NCBI GenBank assembly: GCA_001689495.1
Contig: LUJS01000039.1
Location: 1-64,000 of the forward strand
Length of the DNA: 64,000 nt
Reading direction: 5' to 3'
Source of the DNA: Bacteroidales bacterium M8
GTDB taxonomy: Bacteria; Bacteroidota; Bacteroidia; Bacteroidales; Muribaculaceae
Below, piece after piece: positions 41,803 through 52,477 of the stretch (its first letter is position 1; every line of letters begins with the position of its first letter). The position numbers and the translations under genes are program-made. Under the pieces are notes generated by a model that made no database searches, was not told the origin of the DNA, and worked only from the letters and a program-made list of their open reading frames with translations.

Positions 41803-43299
41803 TTATCTTACAAATTTGTTTATCGCGTCTATGAATGCCTCGGCGCTGGCGGCGACGATGTCGGTGTTGGCCGAGAATCCGTGATAGGGGATGCCCTCGT
41901 GCTCGACGGTCATGTGCACCTTGCCCACGTCGTTGCTGCCCTTGTTGATGGCCTGAATCAGGAACTCCTTGACAAGCATCTTGCGGCGTATGATGATCTT
42001 GATGGCCGAGATGGCGGCGTCGACGGGGCCGTTGCCCGAGGCACATGCCTCGAACTTCTCGCCTGCGATGTCAAGCCCGATGGCAGCGACCGAGTGTACG
42101 CCCACGCCGGCGGTGACCTGAAGGAAGTCGAGCTTGATGCGGTGCGACGCGGTGCGCTGGCGCCCGGTCAGCATCAGTATGTCGTCGTCGTTTATCTCCT
42201 TCTTGCGGTCGGCCAGACGCAGGAACTCCTCGTAAGCCTTGTCGAGCTCCTCGCTCTTCAGATCCACGCCCAGCACATGCAGACGGTGCTTGAGGGCTGC
42301 GCGGCCCGAGCGGGCTGTCAGCACGATCGAGTTCTCGTCGATGCCCACGTCCTTGGGGTCTATTATCTCGTAGCTCTCGCGGTTCTTGAGCACGCCGTCC
42401 TGATGGATGCCAGACGAGTGGGCGAATGCGTTGCGGCCCACGATGGCCTTGTTGGGCTGTACGGGCATGTTCATCAGGCTCGACACCATGCGGCTCACGC
42501 CGGTTATCTTGGTGGCGTTGATGTTGGTGTCTATGCCCAGATGCGGGTGCGAGCGGAATGTCATCACCACCTCCTCGAGGGCGGTGTTGCCGGCACGCTC
42601 GCCGATGCCGTTTATGGTCACCTCGGCCTGACGGGCGCCGTTGAGGATGCCGTTGACCGTGTTTGCAGTGGCCATGCCCAGATCGTTGTGACAGTGCGTG
42701 GCTATGGTGACGCGGTCAATGCCGTCGACATGCTCCATGAGATAGCGTATCTTGGCGCCAAACTCCTCGGGCAGGCAATAGCCCGTGGTGTCGGGGATGT
42801 TGACCACCGTGGCGCCGGCCTTGATGACGGCCTCGACGACGCGGGCCAGATACTCGTTGTCGGTGCGTCCTGCATCCTCGGCATAGAACTGCACGTCCTC
42901 GACAAACTTCTTGGCGTATGCCACCGCGGCCACGGCACGCTCGAGTATCTCCTCGCGGTTTGAGTTGAACTTATACTTGATATGCGGGTCTGACGTGCCT
43001 ATGCCCGTGTGAATGCGCGGATGCTTGGCATATCTCAGGGCCTCGGCGGCCACACGTATGTCGTTTTCGACGGCGCGTGTCAGCGCGCACACCGTCGGCC
43101 AAGTCACGGCCTTGGAAATCTCTACCACCGAATTGAAATCACCGGGGCTCGAAACCGGAAAACCGGCCTCGATGACGTCTACGCCGAGCCCTTCGAGTGC
43201 CTTTGCCACCTCGATCTTCTCGACGGTGTTGAGCTGGCACCCCGGCACCTGCTCGCCATCGCGGAGTGTGGTGTCGAATATAAAAAGTCTGTCGCTCAT
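41803..43299 (-). CDS. leuA: 2-isopropylmalate synthase
   Basis: First committed step of leucine synthesis (acetyl-CoA plus 2-oxoisovalerate). The 498-residue protein starts MSDRLFIFDTTLRDGEQVPGCQLN, has the HMGL-like metal/substrate motifs RIHTGIGTSDPHIKYK, ATHCHNDLGMATAN and GIGERAGN, and a C-terminal LeuA allosteric domain (about 390-498) with VTAGVGVHSVAAI, where leucine would inhibit. The frame extends to 43383 but the promoter (43330-43337) excludes earlier starts. Confidence 0.96.
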   Translation of the reverse strand: MSDRLFIFDTTLRDGEQVPGCQLNTVEKIEVAKALEGLGVDVIEAGFPVSSPGDFNSVVEISKAVTWPTVCALTRAVENDIRVAAEALRYAKHPRIHTGIGTSDPHIKYKFNSNREEILERAVAAVAYAKKFVEDVQFYAEDAGRTDNEYLARVVEAVIKAGATVVNIPDTTGYCLPEEFGAKIRYLMEHVDGIDRVTIATHCHNDLGMATANTVNGILNGARQAEVTINGIGERAGNTALEEVVMTFRSHPHLGIDTNINATKITGVSRMVSSLMNMPVQPNKAIVGRNAFAHSSGIHQDGVLKNRESYEIIDPKDVGIDENSIVLTARSGRAALKHRLHVLGVDLKSEELDKAYEEFLRLADRKKEINDDDILMLTGRQRTASHRIKLDFLQVTAGVGVHSVAAIGLDIAGEKFEACASGNGPVDAAISAIKIIIRRKMLVKEFLIQAINKGSNDVGKVHMTVEHEGIPYHGFSANTDIVAASAEAFIDAINKFVR

Positions 43300-43329
43300 A
43301 TCGGTTATTGTCTTTTTGTGATTAGAGCG

Positions 43330-43337
43330 CAAAGGTA
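43330..43337 (-). promoter_or_regulatory. leuA promoter -7 element
   Basis: Minus strand TACCTTTG, about 31 bp before the leuA ATG. No clear -33 TTG at the usual spacing. Confidence 0.6.
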
Positions 43338-43411
43338 ATGAATATTTCAGAAATAAACGAAAAATATTAAAAATTTTAAACAAGGATTATTCGGCAAACC
43401 ACGAATTGCAG

Positions 43412-43443
43412 TCATCCCCGCCTCGTTGCCGGGGCGGGGATGA
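43412..43443 (-). terminator. Hairpin after the nitroreductase gene
   Basis: TCATCCCCGCC (43412-43422) pairs with GGCGGGGATGA (43433-43443), 11 bp perfect. It has no T run, and lies between the nitroreductase stop and the leuA promoter. Confidence 0.6.
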
Positions 43444-43474
43444 TGTGGGATATATGTCAGTCGAATGGTTTATC

Positions 43475-44227
43475 TTATCTCTTGGGGTCGAAGCCGCGGC
43501 GCTGCAGGGCGCGGAGCATGCCGTGGTTCATGGCCTCGCGATAGTAGCCGATGATGTGGGTGGCCCAGTCGTTGTCGGTCTTGTCGCCCTCGCGGGTGGC
43601 GTTGTATTGGCGCACGGTGTCGTTATACTGCATCAGTTCGTCGGCCATCTTGTTCTCGTCGGCCGGATAGCGGTCCTTGAACACGACGAGCTCGCGTGGC
43701 TGCTTGGGCTTGAGGTCGGGGTGCTCGCGGGGCACGCCGATAGAGAGACCGCAGACGACGAATGTCTTTTTGGGGAGTCCGAGCAGTTGCGACACGGCCT
43801 CGGGGGCCACGGTGCGGGCATATCCGATGGGGCAGCATCCCAGTCCGAGCGACTCGGCCATGGTCAGTGCGCTCATCATGGCCAGTGATGCGTCGACCAC
43901 GCCCACGAGCAGTCCGTCGATGGTATCGGTGAAGTCGGGCATATCCTCGCCCAGACGGTCGCCGATCTGCTGTATCTTGTTGTAGTCGGCCAGAAAGAGC
44001 AGGAAGTGCGAGCAGGTCTTGACCTGTTTCTGACCTATCAGGGCATAGAGTTTCAGTTTCAGCTCGGGGTCGGTGACGTCTATCACCGAGAACTGTTGGC
44101 CGTTATAGCTGGTGGGGGTGTTGCGTATGGCGTCATAGATGAGGTTCATGTCCTCGGGGCTGACGTCTTCGCGCTCATATCGGCGGATGCTGCGGCGGTC
44201 GAGTAATGTGTCTTTAACGCTCTTCAT
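43475..44227 (-). CDS. Nitroreductase-family NAD(P)H oxidoreductase (NfsA-like)
   Basis: FMN-dependent oxidoreductase of 250 residues. The N-terminal RRSIRRYEREDVS contacts FMN phosphate; PTSYNGQQFSVIDV, DASLAMMSALTMAESLGLGCCPIGYAR and the C-terminal arm (about 190-250) match the larger NfsA/FRP-type nitroreductases. Substrates may be quinones, nitroaromatics or flavins. It is monocistronic; the predicted transcript has an unusually long 5' leader of about 240 nt. Confidence 0.88.
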   Translation of the reverse strand: MKSVKDTLLDRRSIRRYEREDVSPEDMNLIYDAIRNTPTSYNGQQFSVIDVTDPELKLKLYALIGQKQVKTCSHFLLFLADYNKIQQIGDRLGEDMPDFTDTIDGLLVGVVDASLAMMSALTMAESLGLGCCPIGYARTVAPEAVSQLLGLPKKTFVVCGLSIGVPREHPDLKPKQPRELVVFKDRYPADENKMADELMQYNDTVRQYNATREGDKTDNDWATHIIGYYREAMNHGMLRALQRRGFDPKR

Positions 44228-44467
44228 GTTGTCGTACGGTTTAAGAGGTCAGGTGATCTGTCGTCCCTGAAAAGTGGTTGGTGAAAAAAATGATGCGTAA
44301 AAAAATTCCGGCGTAAAATCCGTTTGAATACGTAGCTTCGGGGGGAGTCGGCTTCCCGGTAGTCAAGTTAGTGTCGGTTCTTTATAAATAAGGAATCCTG
44401 AGGGAACGGTGCGTAAGATTGAATAAATGTAGAAACCGGCGCCTTTGGCGTCAGTTGGAGACTTATT
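44228..44467 (-). promoter_or_regulatory. Long 5' leader of the nitroreductase gene
   Basis: If transcription begins after the TAACTTTG at 44474-44481, 240 nt precede the start codon. The leader has a GACGCC-AAA-GGCGCC hairpin near its 5' end (about 44440-44455) and GC-rich patches around 44340-44365. No riboswitch family was recognised and no ORF of note exists. Confidence 0.4.
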
Positions 44468-44473
44468 GCCCTC

Positions 44474-44481
44474 CAAAGTTA
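44474..44481 (-). promoter_or_regulatory. -7 element for the nitroreductase transcript
   Basis: Minus strand TAACTTTG; exact fit to the -7 consensus, but no -33 TTG at 19-21 bp. Confidence 0.5.
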
Positions 44482-44629
44482 CGGATTTATTTTTAAAAAG
44501 AAGCATTTCGGTTATAAATTTTTACGCCGTTAACATTTTTAAACACATACGCCTCCCGCACGGGAGACGTTTCTTAATTTTTGAAACAAACAATGGGTCA
44601 AAAAGTTTTAAGCCGCCTGAAAAATTTTG

Positions 44630-44637
44630 TAACTTTG
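44630..44637 (+). promoter_or_regulatory. carA promoter -7 element
   Basis: TAACTTTG followed by CAG, 59 bp before the carA ATG. The -33 is poorly defined (GTTTTA near 44605). Confidence 0.6.
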
Positions 44638-44696
44638 CAGCGTCAAACACCCGGGCCCCCGGCACAGCGAGGGTCCATGTAAGAATAACTTAACGC

Positions 44697-45767
44697 ATGC
44701 GACAGTTTAAGCGAGCCACCCTAATACTCGAGGATGGCACAACTTTCGAAGGTAAATCCTTTGGCCATGAGGCCTCGACGGCCGGCGAAGTAGTGTTCAA
44801 CACCGCCATGACGGGCTATCCCGAGAGCCTCACCGACCCGTCTTACGAAGGACAGATTCTGGTGACCACCTATCCGATTCTCGGCAACTATGGCGTCCCC
44901 CCGCGACGGGAAAAAGATGACGTGAGCGAGTATTATGAGAGCGACCACATCCACGCCCGCGCCATCATAGCTCAGGACTACAGCCACGAACACTCGCACT
45001 GGCAGGCCGACCGCTCGCTGTCGCAATGGCTCAGGGAAGAGCATATCCCCGGCATCTATGGCATCGACACGCGCGCGCTGACCAAGCACTTGCGCGAACA
45101 CGGCTCGATGCTCGGCAAGATCGTGGTCGAGGGGTGCGAGGAGCCCGAGTTCTATGACCCCAACAAGGAGAATCTGGTGGGCAAAGTGAGCTGCACCGAG
45201 GTCGAGACACACGGCGAGGGCGACAAGACCGTGGTGCTGGTGGACTGCGGCGTCAAGCACAACATAATACGCTGTCTGACGCGCAGGGGCGTCAAGGTGA
45301 TACGTGTGCCGTGGAACCACGACTTCACTTCGATCCCCTATGACGGACTCTTCATATCCAACGGCCCCGGCAACCCCGACATGGCCGGCGAGACCGTCGA
45401 GCTGATACGGAAGGCCATGGAGATCGGCAAGCCCATCTGCGGCATCTGCATGGGCAACCAGTTGCTGGCCAAGGCCGCCGGAGCCAAGACATACAAGCTG
45501 AAATACGGACATCGCTCGCACAACCAGCCCGTGCGTCGCGCAGGGACGGACAAGTGCTTCATCACGTCGCAGAATCACGGATTCGCCGTCGACAGCGACA
45601 CCCTGCCCGCCGACTGGGAGCCCCTGTTCATCAACATGAACGACGGCACCAACGAGGGCATACGCCACAAGACATTGCCCTTCTTCTCGGCACAGTTCCA
45701 CCCCGAGGCAAGCTCGGGCCCCAAGGACACCGAGTTCCTGTTCGACGAATTCATCTCAATGCTCTAA
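44697..45767 (+). CDS. carA: Carbamoyl-phosphate synthase, small (glutaminase) subunit
   Basis: Hydrolyses glutamine and feeds ammonia to CarB for carbamoyl phosphate (pyrimidines and arginine). The 356-residue protein has the N-terminal domain (LILEDGTTFEGKSFG, NTAMTGYPESLTDPSY) and the class I amidotransferase domain with nucleophile Cys in PICGICMGNQLLA and the His-Glu pair in AQFHPEASSGPKDT. carB follows after 24 bp. Confidence 0.97.
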   Translation: MRQFKRATLILEDGTTFEGKSFGHEASTAGEVVFNTAMTGYPESLTDPSYEGQILVTTYPILGNYGVPPRREKDDVSEYYESDHIHARAIIAQDYSHEHSHWQADRSLSQWLREEHIPGIYGIDTRALTKHLREHGSMLGKIVVEGCEEPEFYDPNKENLVGKVSCTEVETHGEGDKTVVLVDCGVKHNIIRCLTRRGVKVIRVPWNHDFTSIPYDGLFISNGPGNPDMAGETVELIRKAMEIGKPICGICMGNQLLAKAAGAKTYKLKYGHRSHNQPVRRAGTDKCFITSQNHGFAVDSDTLPADWEPLFINMNDGTNEGIRHKTLPFFSAQFHPEASSGPKDTEFLFDEFISML

Positions 45768-45791
45768 TCCCCTCTAACCACCTATATAGAT

Positions 45792-48700
45792 ATGCGTAAC
45801 GAAAACATCAAGAAAGTGCTGCTGCTGGGCAGCGGCGCACTCAAGATCGGCGAGGCCGGCGAGTTTGACTACTCGGGCTCACAGGCCCTCAAGGCCATGA
45901 AGGAGGAGGGGATAACCACCGTACTCATCAACCCGAACATCGCCACGGTGCAGACCTCAGAGGGGTTTGCCGACAAGATCTATTTCCTGCCGGTGACCCC
46001 TTATTTCGTAGAGAAGGTGCTTGCCAAGGAGCGCCCCGACGGCATCCTGCTGGCGTTTGGCGGACAGACGGCCCTGAACTGCGGCGTCGAGCTGTATCGC
46101 TCGGGCATACTCGAGAAGTTTGACGTCGAGGTGCTGGGCACCCCCGTGCAGGCCATCATGGACACCGAAGACCGCGAGCTGTTCGTGCACAAGCTCGACG
46201 AGATCGGCATCAAGACCATCAAGAGCGAGGCCGTAAACAATGTCGGCGACGCCATCCGCGCCGCCGAAACGCTGGGCTATCCCGTCATCGTGCGTGCCGC
46301 ATACGCCCTCGGCGGTCTCGGGTCGGGATTCTGCGACAACGAGCAGGAGTTGGTGGCGCTGGTCGAGAAGGCGCTGGCATTCTCGCCTCAGGTCCTTGTC
46401 GAGAAATCGCTCAAGGGATGGAAGGAGGTCGAGTATGAGGTAGTACGCGACCGATTCGACAACTGCATCACTGTCTGCAACATGGAGAACTTCGATCCGC
46501 TGGGCATTCACACCGGCGAGTCGATAGTCGTAGCCCCGTCGCAGACCCTCTCGAACGAAGACTATCACTGGCTGCGCAAGCTGGCCATCAAGATAATACG
46601 CCACATCGGCATCGTGGGCGAGTGCAACGTGCAGTATGCATTCGACCCCGCCTCGATGGACTATCGCGTCATCGAGGTCAACGCCCGCCTGAGCCGCTCG
46701 TCGGCGCTGGCCTCAAAGGCCACGGGCTATCCGCTGGCATTCGTGGCCGCCAAGCTCGGTCTGGGCTACGGACTCTTCGACCTCAAGAACTCGGTCACCA
46801 AGGTGACCTCGGCGTTCTTCGAGCCGGCGCTCGACTATATCGTCTGCAAGATACCCCGCTGGGATCTGGGCAAGTTTCACGGCGTGCGCCGCGAGATAGG
46901 CTCGTCTATGAAGTCGGTGGGCGAGGTCATGGCCATAGGCCGCACGTTCGAGGAGGCCATACAGAAAGGCCTCCGCATGATAGGGCAGGGGATGCACGGT
47001 TTTGTCGGCAACAACCAGCACGACCTCCCCGAGCTCGAGCATGCCCTGAGCGAGCCTACCGACAAACGCATTCTGGCCATAGCTCAGGCCATGTTCAAGG
47101 GCTATAGCGTGGAGCGCATACACGAGCTCACCAAGATTGACCGCTGGTTCCTGTACCGCCTGCAGAACATCATCAACACCGCCTCCGAGCTGCGTCAGTA
47201 TGACGAGATAGACTCGCTGCCCGAGCCTCTGTTGCGTCAGGCCAAGGAGCAGGGATTCAGCGATTTCCAGATTGCCCGCGAGGTGCTGCAGCAGCGCATG
47301 ACCGACCCCGAGGGGGCACTGCTCGACGTGCGCGCCCGCCGCAAGGGGCTGGGCATAGTGCCCGCCGTCAAGCAGATTGACACCCTCGGCGCCGAGTATC
47401 CCGCGCAGACCAACTATCTGTACCTGACATACAACGGCCGCGAGAACGACGTGAACTACCTGCACGACCACCGCTCGATAGTCGTGCTCGGGTCGGGTGC
47501 CTATCGCATCGGCTCGTCGGTCGAGTTTGACTGGTGCTCGGTCAACGCCTTGCTCACCGTCAAGAAGCAGGGGTGGCGCTCGGTGATGATAAACTATAAC
47601 CCCGAGACCGTCTCGACCGACTATGACATCTGCGACCGCCTATACTTCGACGAGCTCACCTTCGAGCGCGTCATGGACATACTCGAGCTCGAGCAGCCCC
47701 ACGGCACCATATTGTCGGTGGGCGGCCAGATTCCCAACAACCTCGCCACCCGCCTCGACGATCAGGGCGTGAACATACTGGGCACCTCGGCCCGCAGCAT
47801 CGACAATGCCGAAGACCGCAACAAGTTCTCGGCCATGCTGGACCGTCTCGGCATAGACCAGCCCCGCTGGAGGGAGCTGACCAGCTTTGACGACATCAAC
47901 GAGTTCATAGCAGAGGTCGGATTCCCCGTGCTGGTGCGTCCAAGCTATGTCCTGTCGGGCGCCGCCATGAACGTGTGCCACAATCAGGACCAGCTCACGC
48001 GGTTCCTGCGCATGGCCGCCAACGTCTCCAAGCAGCATCCCGTCGTGGTGTCGCAGTTCATCTCGTCGGCCAAGGAGATCGAGATGGATGCCGTGGCCGA
48101 CGACGGCGAGATACTGGCCTATGCCATCTCGGAACACATCGAGTATGCCGGAGTCCACTCGGGCGACGCCACCATACAGTTCCCCCCGCAGAAGCTCTAT
48201 GTCGAGACCATGCGCCGCATACGCAAGATCTCGCGCCAGATAGCCAAGGCCCTCGAGATCTCGGGCCCGTTCAACATACAGTTCCTTGCCAAGAACAACG
48301 ACATCAAGGTCATAGAGTGCAACCTGCGCGCCTCGCGCTCGTTCCCCTTTGTCAGCAAGGTGCTCAAGATCAACTTCATCGACCTCGCCACGCAGGTCAT
48401 GCTGGGCCTCAAGCCCGAGAAACCCTCCAAGAACGCCTTCGACCTCGACTACGTGGGCATCAAGGCATCGCAGTTCAGTTTCTCGCGCCTTCAGGGCGCC
48501 GACCCCGTGCTGGGAGTAGACATGGCGTCGACCGGCGAGGTAGGGTGCATCGGCAACGACTCGGCCGAGGCGCTCATCAAGGCCATGATCTCGGTGGGCA
48601 ACCGCGTGCCCTCCAAGGCGGTGCTGATGTCGACCGGCACAGCCAAGCAGAAGGCCGACCTGCTGGATGCCGCCCACGAGCTGGCCAACCGCGGCTATGT

Positions 48701-49016
48701 CATCTATGCCACCGGCGGCACGCACGCCTATCTCAACGACAACGGCATCCCCGCCATTCGCGTCTACTGGCCCTCGCAGCCCGACATGCAGCCACAGGCC
48801 ATCGAGCTGCTGCACGAGCACCGCGTGGACATGGTGGTCAACATCCCCAAGAACTTCTCGGAGACCGAGCTGACCAACGGATACAAGATACGCCGCGCCG
48901 CCATCGACCTCAACATACCCCTGCTCACCAACGCCCGTCTGGCCTCGGCATACATAGATGCGTTCACCACGCATCCCGTCGACGAGATAGAGATAAAGAG
49001 CTGGGACGAATATTGA
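45792..49016 (+). CDS. carB: Carbamoyl-phosphate synthase, large subunit
   Basis: Full-length 1074-residue synthetase with two homologous ATP-grasp halves. The first half has KKVLLLGSGALKIGEAGEFDYSG and VRAAYALGGLGSGFCDN; the second VVLGSGAYRIGSSVEFDWCSV and VRPSYVLSGAAMNV. The C-terminal allosteric (MGS-like) domain from about residue 930 has VLMSTGTAKQKADLLDAAHEL and would bind UMP/ornithine-like effectors. No truncation seen. Confidence 0.97.
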   Translation: MRNENIKKVLLLGSGALKIGEAGEFDYSGSQALKAMKEEGITTVLINPNIATVQTSEGFADKIYFLPVTPYFVEKVLAKERPDGILLAFGGQTALNCGVELYRSGILEKFDVEVLGTPVQAIMDTEDRELFVHKLDEIGIKTIKSEAVNNVGDAIRAAETLGYPVIVRAAYALGGLGSGFCDNEQELVALVEKALAFSPQVLVEKSLKGWKEVEYEVVRDRFDNCITVCNMENFDPLGIHTGESIVVAPSQTLSNEDYHWLRKLAIKIIRHIGIVGECNVQYAFDPASMDYRVIEVNARLSRSSALASKATGYPLAFVAAKLGLGYGLFDLKNSVTKVTSAFFEPALDYIVCKIPRWDLGKFHGVRREIGSSMKSVGEVMAIGRTFEEAIQKGLRMIGQGMHGFVGNNQHDLPELEHALSEPTDKRILAIAQAMFKGYSVERIHELTKIDRWFLYRLQNIINTASELRQYDEIDSLPEPLLRQAKEQGFSDFQIAREVLQQRMTDPEGALLDVRARRKGLGIVPAVKQIDTLGAEYPAQTNYLYLTYNGRENDVNYLHDHRSIVVLGSGAYRIGSSVEFDWCSVNALLTVKKQGWRSVMINYNPETVSTDYDICDRLYFDELTFERVMDILELEQPHGTILSVGGQIPNNLATRLDDQGVNILGTSARSIDNAEDRNKFSAMLDRLGIDQPRWRELTSFDDINEFIAEVGFPVLVRPSYVLSGAAMNVCHNQDQLTRFLRMAANVSKQHPVVVSQFISSAKEIEMDAVADDGEILAYAISEHIEYAGVHSGDATIQFPPQKLYVETMRRIRKISRQIAKALEISGPFNIQFLAKNNDIKVIECNLRASRSFPFVSKVLKINFIDLATQVMLGLKPEKPSKNAFDLDYVGIKASQFSFSRLQGADPVLGVDMASTGEVGCIGNDSAEALIKAMISVGNRVPSKAVLMSTGTAKQKADLLDAAHELANRGYVIYATGGTHAYLNDNGIPAIRVYWPSQPDMQPQAIELLHEHRVDMVVNIPKNFSETELTNGYKIRRAAIDLNIPLLTNARLASAYIDAFTTHPVDEIEIKSWDEY

Positions 49017-49035
49017 CGATTATTGGCCATAAAAA

Positions 49036-49066
49036 GTTGTAATCTCCGCGGACTTTTCGTATATTT
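49036..49066 (+). promoter_or_regulatory. eno promoter
   Basis: TTG (49036-49038), 20-bp spacer, TATATTTG (49059-49066). Leader of about 60 nt. Confidence 0.75.
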
Positions 49067-49134
49067 GCACCCGTAAAAAAGATTTGACAACACATCTTTA
49101 AAACTCAATACACTCATCTATACATATCACAACT

Positions 49135-50442
<1,308 letters not shown>

Positions 50443-50476
50443 TCGGCCGGCGCAGGTACTGAAACCCGCATAATCC

Positions 50477-50507
50477 ACGGGGCTGTCTGCTGACAGCCCC
50501 GTTTTTT
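50477..50507 (+). terminator. eno terminator
   Basis: ACGGGGCTGTC (50477-50487), TGCT loop, GACAGCCCCGT (50492-50502), followed by T residues (to 50507). Confidence 0.88.
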
Positions 50508-50573
50508 CTATATTTGTCGTTGATTTTTTGAAAAATAGATGGTTTGCGGGTTGATATTTACGTTTTTTTTTGC

Positions 50574-50581
50574 GAACTTTG
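50574..50581 (+). promoter_or_regulatory. Possible -7 element of pfp
   Basis: GAACTTTG followed by CGC differs from TAnnTTTG by one base. It is 79 bp before the pfp start. Confidence 0.4.
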
Positions 50582-50660
50582 CGCTTGGATTGGCCACGTC
50601 ACCGCGACGCGGACCTGTTGATTCAGATAATATTACTAACAATAAATATCTTACTATATA

Positions 50661-52319
50661 ATGGAAAAAAGTGCGTTGCAGAAAGCCCGTGCGGCTTATC
50701 GTCCGCAGCTCCCCATCGTCCTCACCGGCGCTACAGTCAAGGTGACCGAGGGTGAGCCCACACAGAGCGCCGGCGATCAGGCCGACATCAAGAAGCTGTT
50801 CCCCAACACCTACGGTCTCCCCGAGATCGTGTTCGAGAAGGCTTCGGCCTCCGAGCCCTCAAAGCCCATCAACGTGGGTGTCATCCTCTCGGGCGGTCAG
50901 GCTCCCGGCGGACACAACGTCATCAGCGGTCTCTTTGACGGCATCAAGGCCATCAACAAGGACTCGCGCCTTTATGGCTTCCTCATGGGCCCCGGCGGTC
51001 TGGTAGACCACAACTACAAGGAGCTCACATCAGACATCATAGACGAATACCGCAACACCGGCGGCTTCGACATCATTGGCTCGGGCCGCACCAAGCTCGA
51101 GACCAAGGAGCAGTTTGACAAGGGTCTCGAGATTCTCCGCGAGCTCGACATCAAGGCTCTCGTCATCATCGGCGGCGACGACTCGAACACCAACGCTGCC
51201 ATCCTTGCCGAATACTACAAGGCCATCGGCGCAGGCGTGCAGGTGATCGGCGTGCCCAAGACCATCGACGGCGACCTCAAGAACTCGGTCATCGAGACAT
51301 CGTTCGGCTTTGACACCGCCACCAAGGTTTATTCCGAGGTGATCGGCAACATCCAGCGCGATTGCAACTCGGCCAAGAAATACTGGCACTTCATCAAGCT
51401 CATGGGCCGTTCGGCATCGCACATCGCCCTCGAGTGCGCACTCCAGTGCCAGCCCAACATCTGCATCATCTCAGAGGAGGTCGAGGCCAAGGACATGACC
51501 CTGCACCAGCTCGTCGACTATATCGCCGAGGCTGTCGTTGAGCGTTCGAAGAAGGGCCTCAACTATGGCGTAGTCCTGATTCCCGAGGGTCTCATCGAGT
51601 TCATCCCCGCCGTCAAGCGCCTCATCGCCGAGCTCAACGACCTGCTCGCCGCCAAGGCTGCCGATTTTGCCGCAGTTCCCGCCGAGGAGCAGCGCGCATG
51701 GGTGATCAAGAACCTCTCGGAGGCCAATGCCGAGACATACGAGTCGCTCCCCGCAGGCGTGGCCCGTCAGCTCACTCTGGACCGCGACCCCCACGGCAAC
51801 GTGCAGGTATCGCTCATCGAGACCGAGAAGCTCCTCTCCGAGATGGTCGGCAAGCGCCTCGAGGCATACAAGGAGGCCGGCCAGTATAACGGCAAGTATG
51901 CAACCATGCACCACTTCTTCGGCTATGAGGGCCGTTGCGCCGATCCCTCTAACTTCGACGCCAACTACTGCTACGGCCTCGGCTATACCGCCGCCATGCT
52001 CATCGCATCGGGCGTGACCGGCTATATGTCCAGCCTGCGCAACCTCACCTTCGCTCCCGTCAACTGGATTGCCGGCGGCATACCCATCACCATGATGATG
52101 AACATGGAGCGTCGCCACGGCGAGATGAAGCCCGTGATTCGCAAGGCCCTCGTCGAGCTGGACGGCGCACCCTTCCTCAAGTTCGCCAAGGAGCGCGACG
52201 CTTGGAAGATCGGCACCTGCTACACCTATCCCGGCCCCATCCAGTACTTTGGTCCGGCCGAGGTCTGCGACCGTCCCTCGATGACCCTCGTCTACGAGCA
52301 GAAGCGCCGCAAGTATTGA
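50661..52319 (+). CDS. pfp: Pyrophosphate-dependent 6-phosphofructokinase (long type)
   Basis: Phosphorylates fructose 6-phosphate with PPi, reversibly, in glycolysis. At 552 residues it belongs to the long group related to plant PFP. GILSGGQAPGGHN (about 73-85) binds phosphate; GGDDSNTNAAILAEYY (171-186) has Asp where ATP-PFKs have Gly, the hallmark of PPi use; PKTIDGDLKN (199-208) holds the catalytic Asp; and LMGRSASHIALECALQ binds the sugar phosphate. It is transcribed alone after eno. Confidence 0.95.
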   Translation: MEKSALQKARAAYRPQLPIVLTGATVKVTEGEPTQSAGDQADIKKLFPNTYGLPEIVFEKASASEPSKPINVGVILSGGQAPGGHNVISGLFDGIKAINKDSRLYGFLMGPGGLVDHNYKELTSDIIDEYRNTGGFDIIGSGRTKLETKEQFDKGLEILRELDIKALVIIGGDDSNTNAAILAEYYKAIGAGVQVIGVPKTIDGDLKNSVIETSFGFDTATKVYSEVIGNIQRDCNSAKKYWHFIKLMGRSASHIALECALQCQPNICIISEEVEAKDMTLHQLVDYIAEAVVERSKKGLNYGVVLIPEGLIEFIPAVKRLIAELNDLLAAKAADFAAVPAEEQRAWVIKNLSEANAETYESLPAGVARQLTLDRDPHGNVQVSLIETEKLLSEMVGKRLEAYKEAGQYNGKYATMHHFFGYEGRCADPSNFDANYCYGLGYTAAMLIASGVTGYMSSLRNLTFAPVNWIAGGIPITMMMNMERRHGEMKPVIRKALVELDGAPFLKFAKERDAWKIGTCYTYPGPIQYFGPAEVCDRPSMTLVYEQKRRKY

Positions 52320-52357
52320 AAATAAAACCCCTATAGATCGGGCCTCAGCAAAATCAC

Positions 52358-52402
52358 GACACACCGCATGAAGACATAAGACCATGCGGTGTGTCTTTTT
52401 TT
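52358..52402 (+). terminator. pfp terminator
   Basis: GACACACCGCATG (52358-52370) pairs perfectly with CATGCGGTGTGTC (52383-52395), followed by seven T residues (52396-52402). Confidence 0.9.
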
Positions 52403-52477
52403 CTCCGCTCCGGCGGATAGAATGGAGCCGACAGTCAGCTCTATATACTTATAACCAACCCTAAACCACAAGTAATC

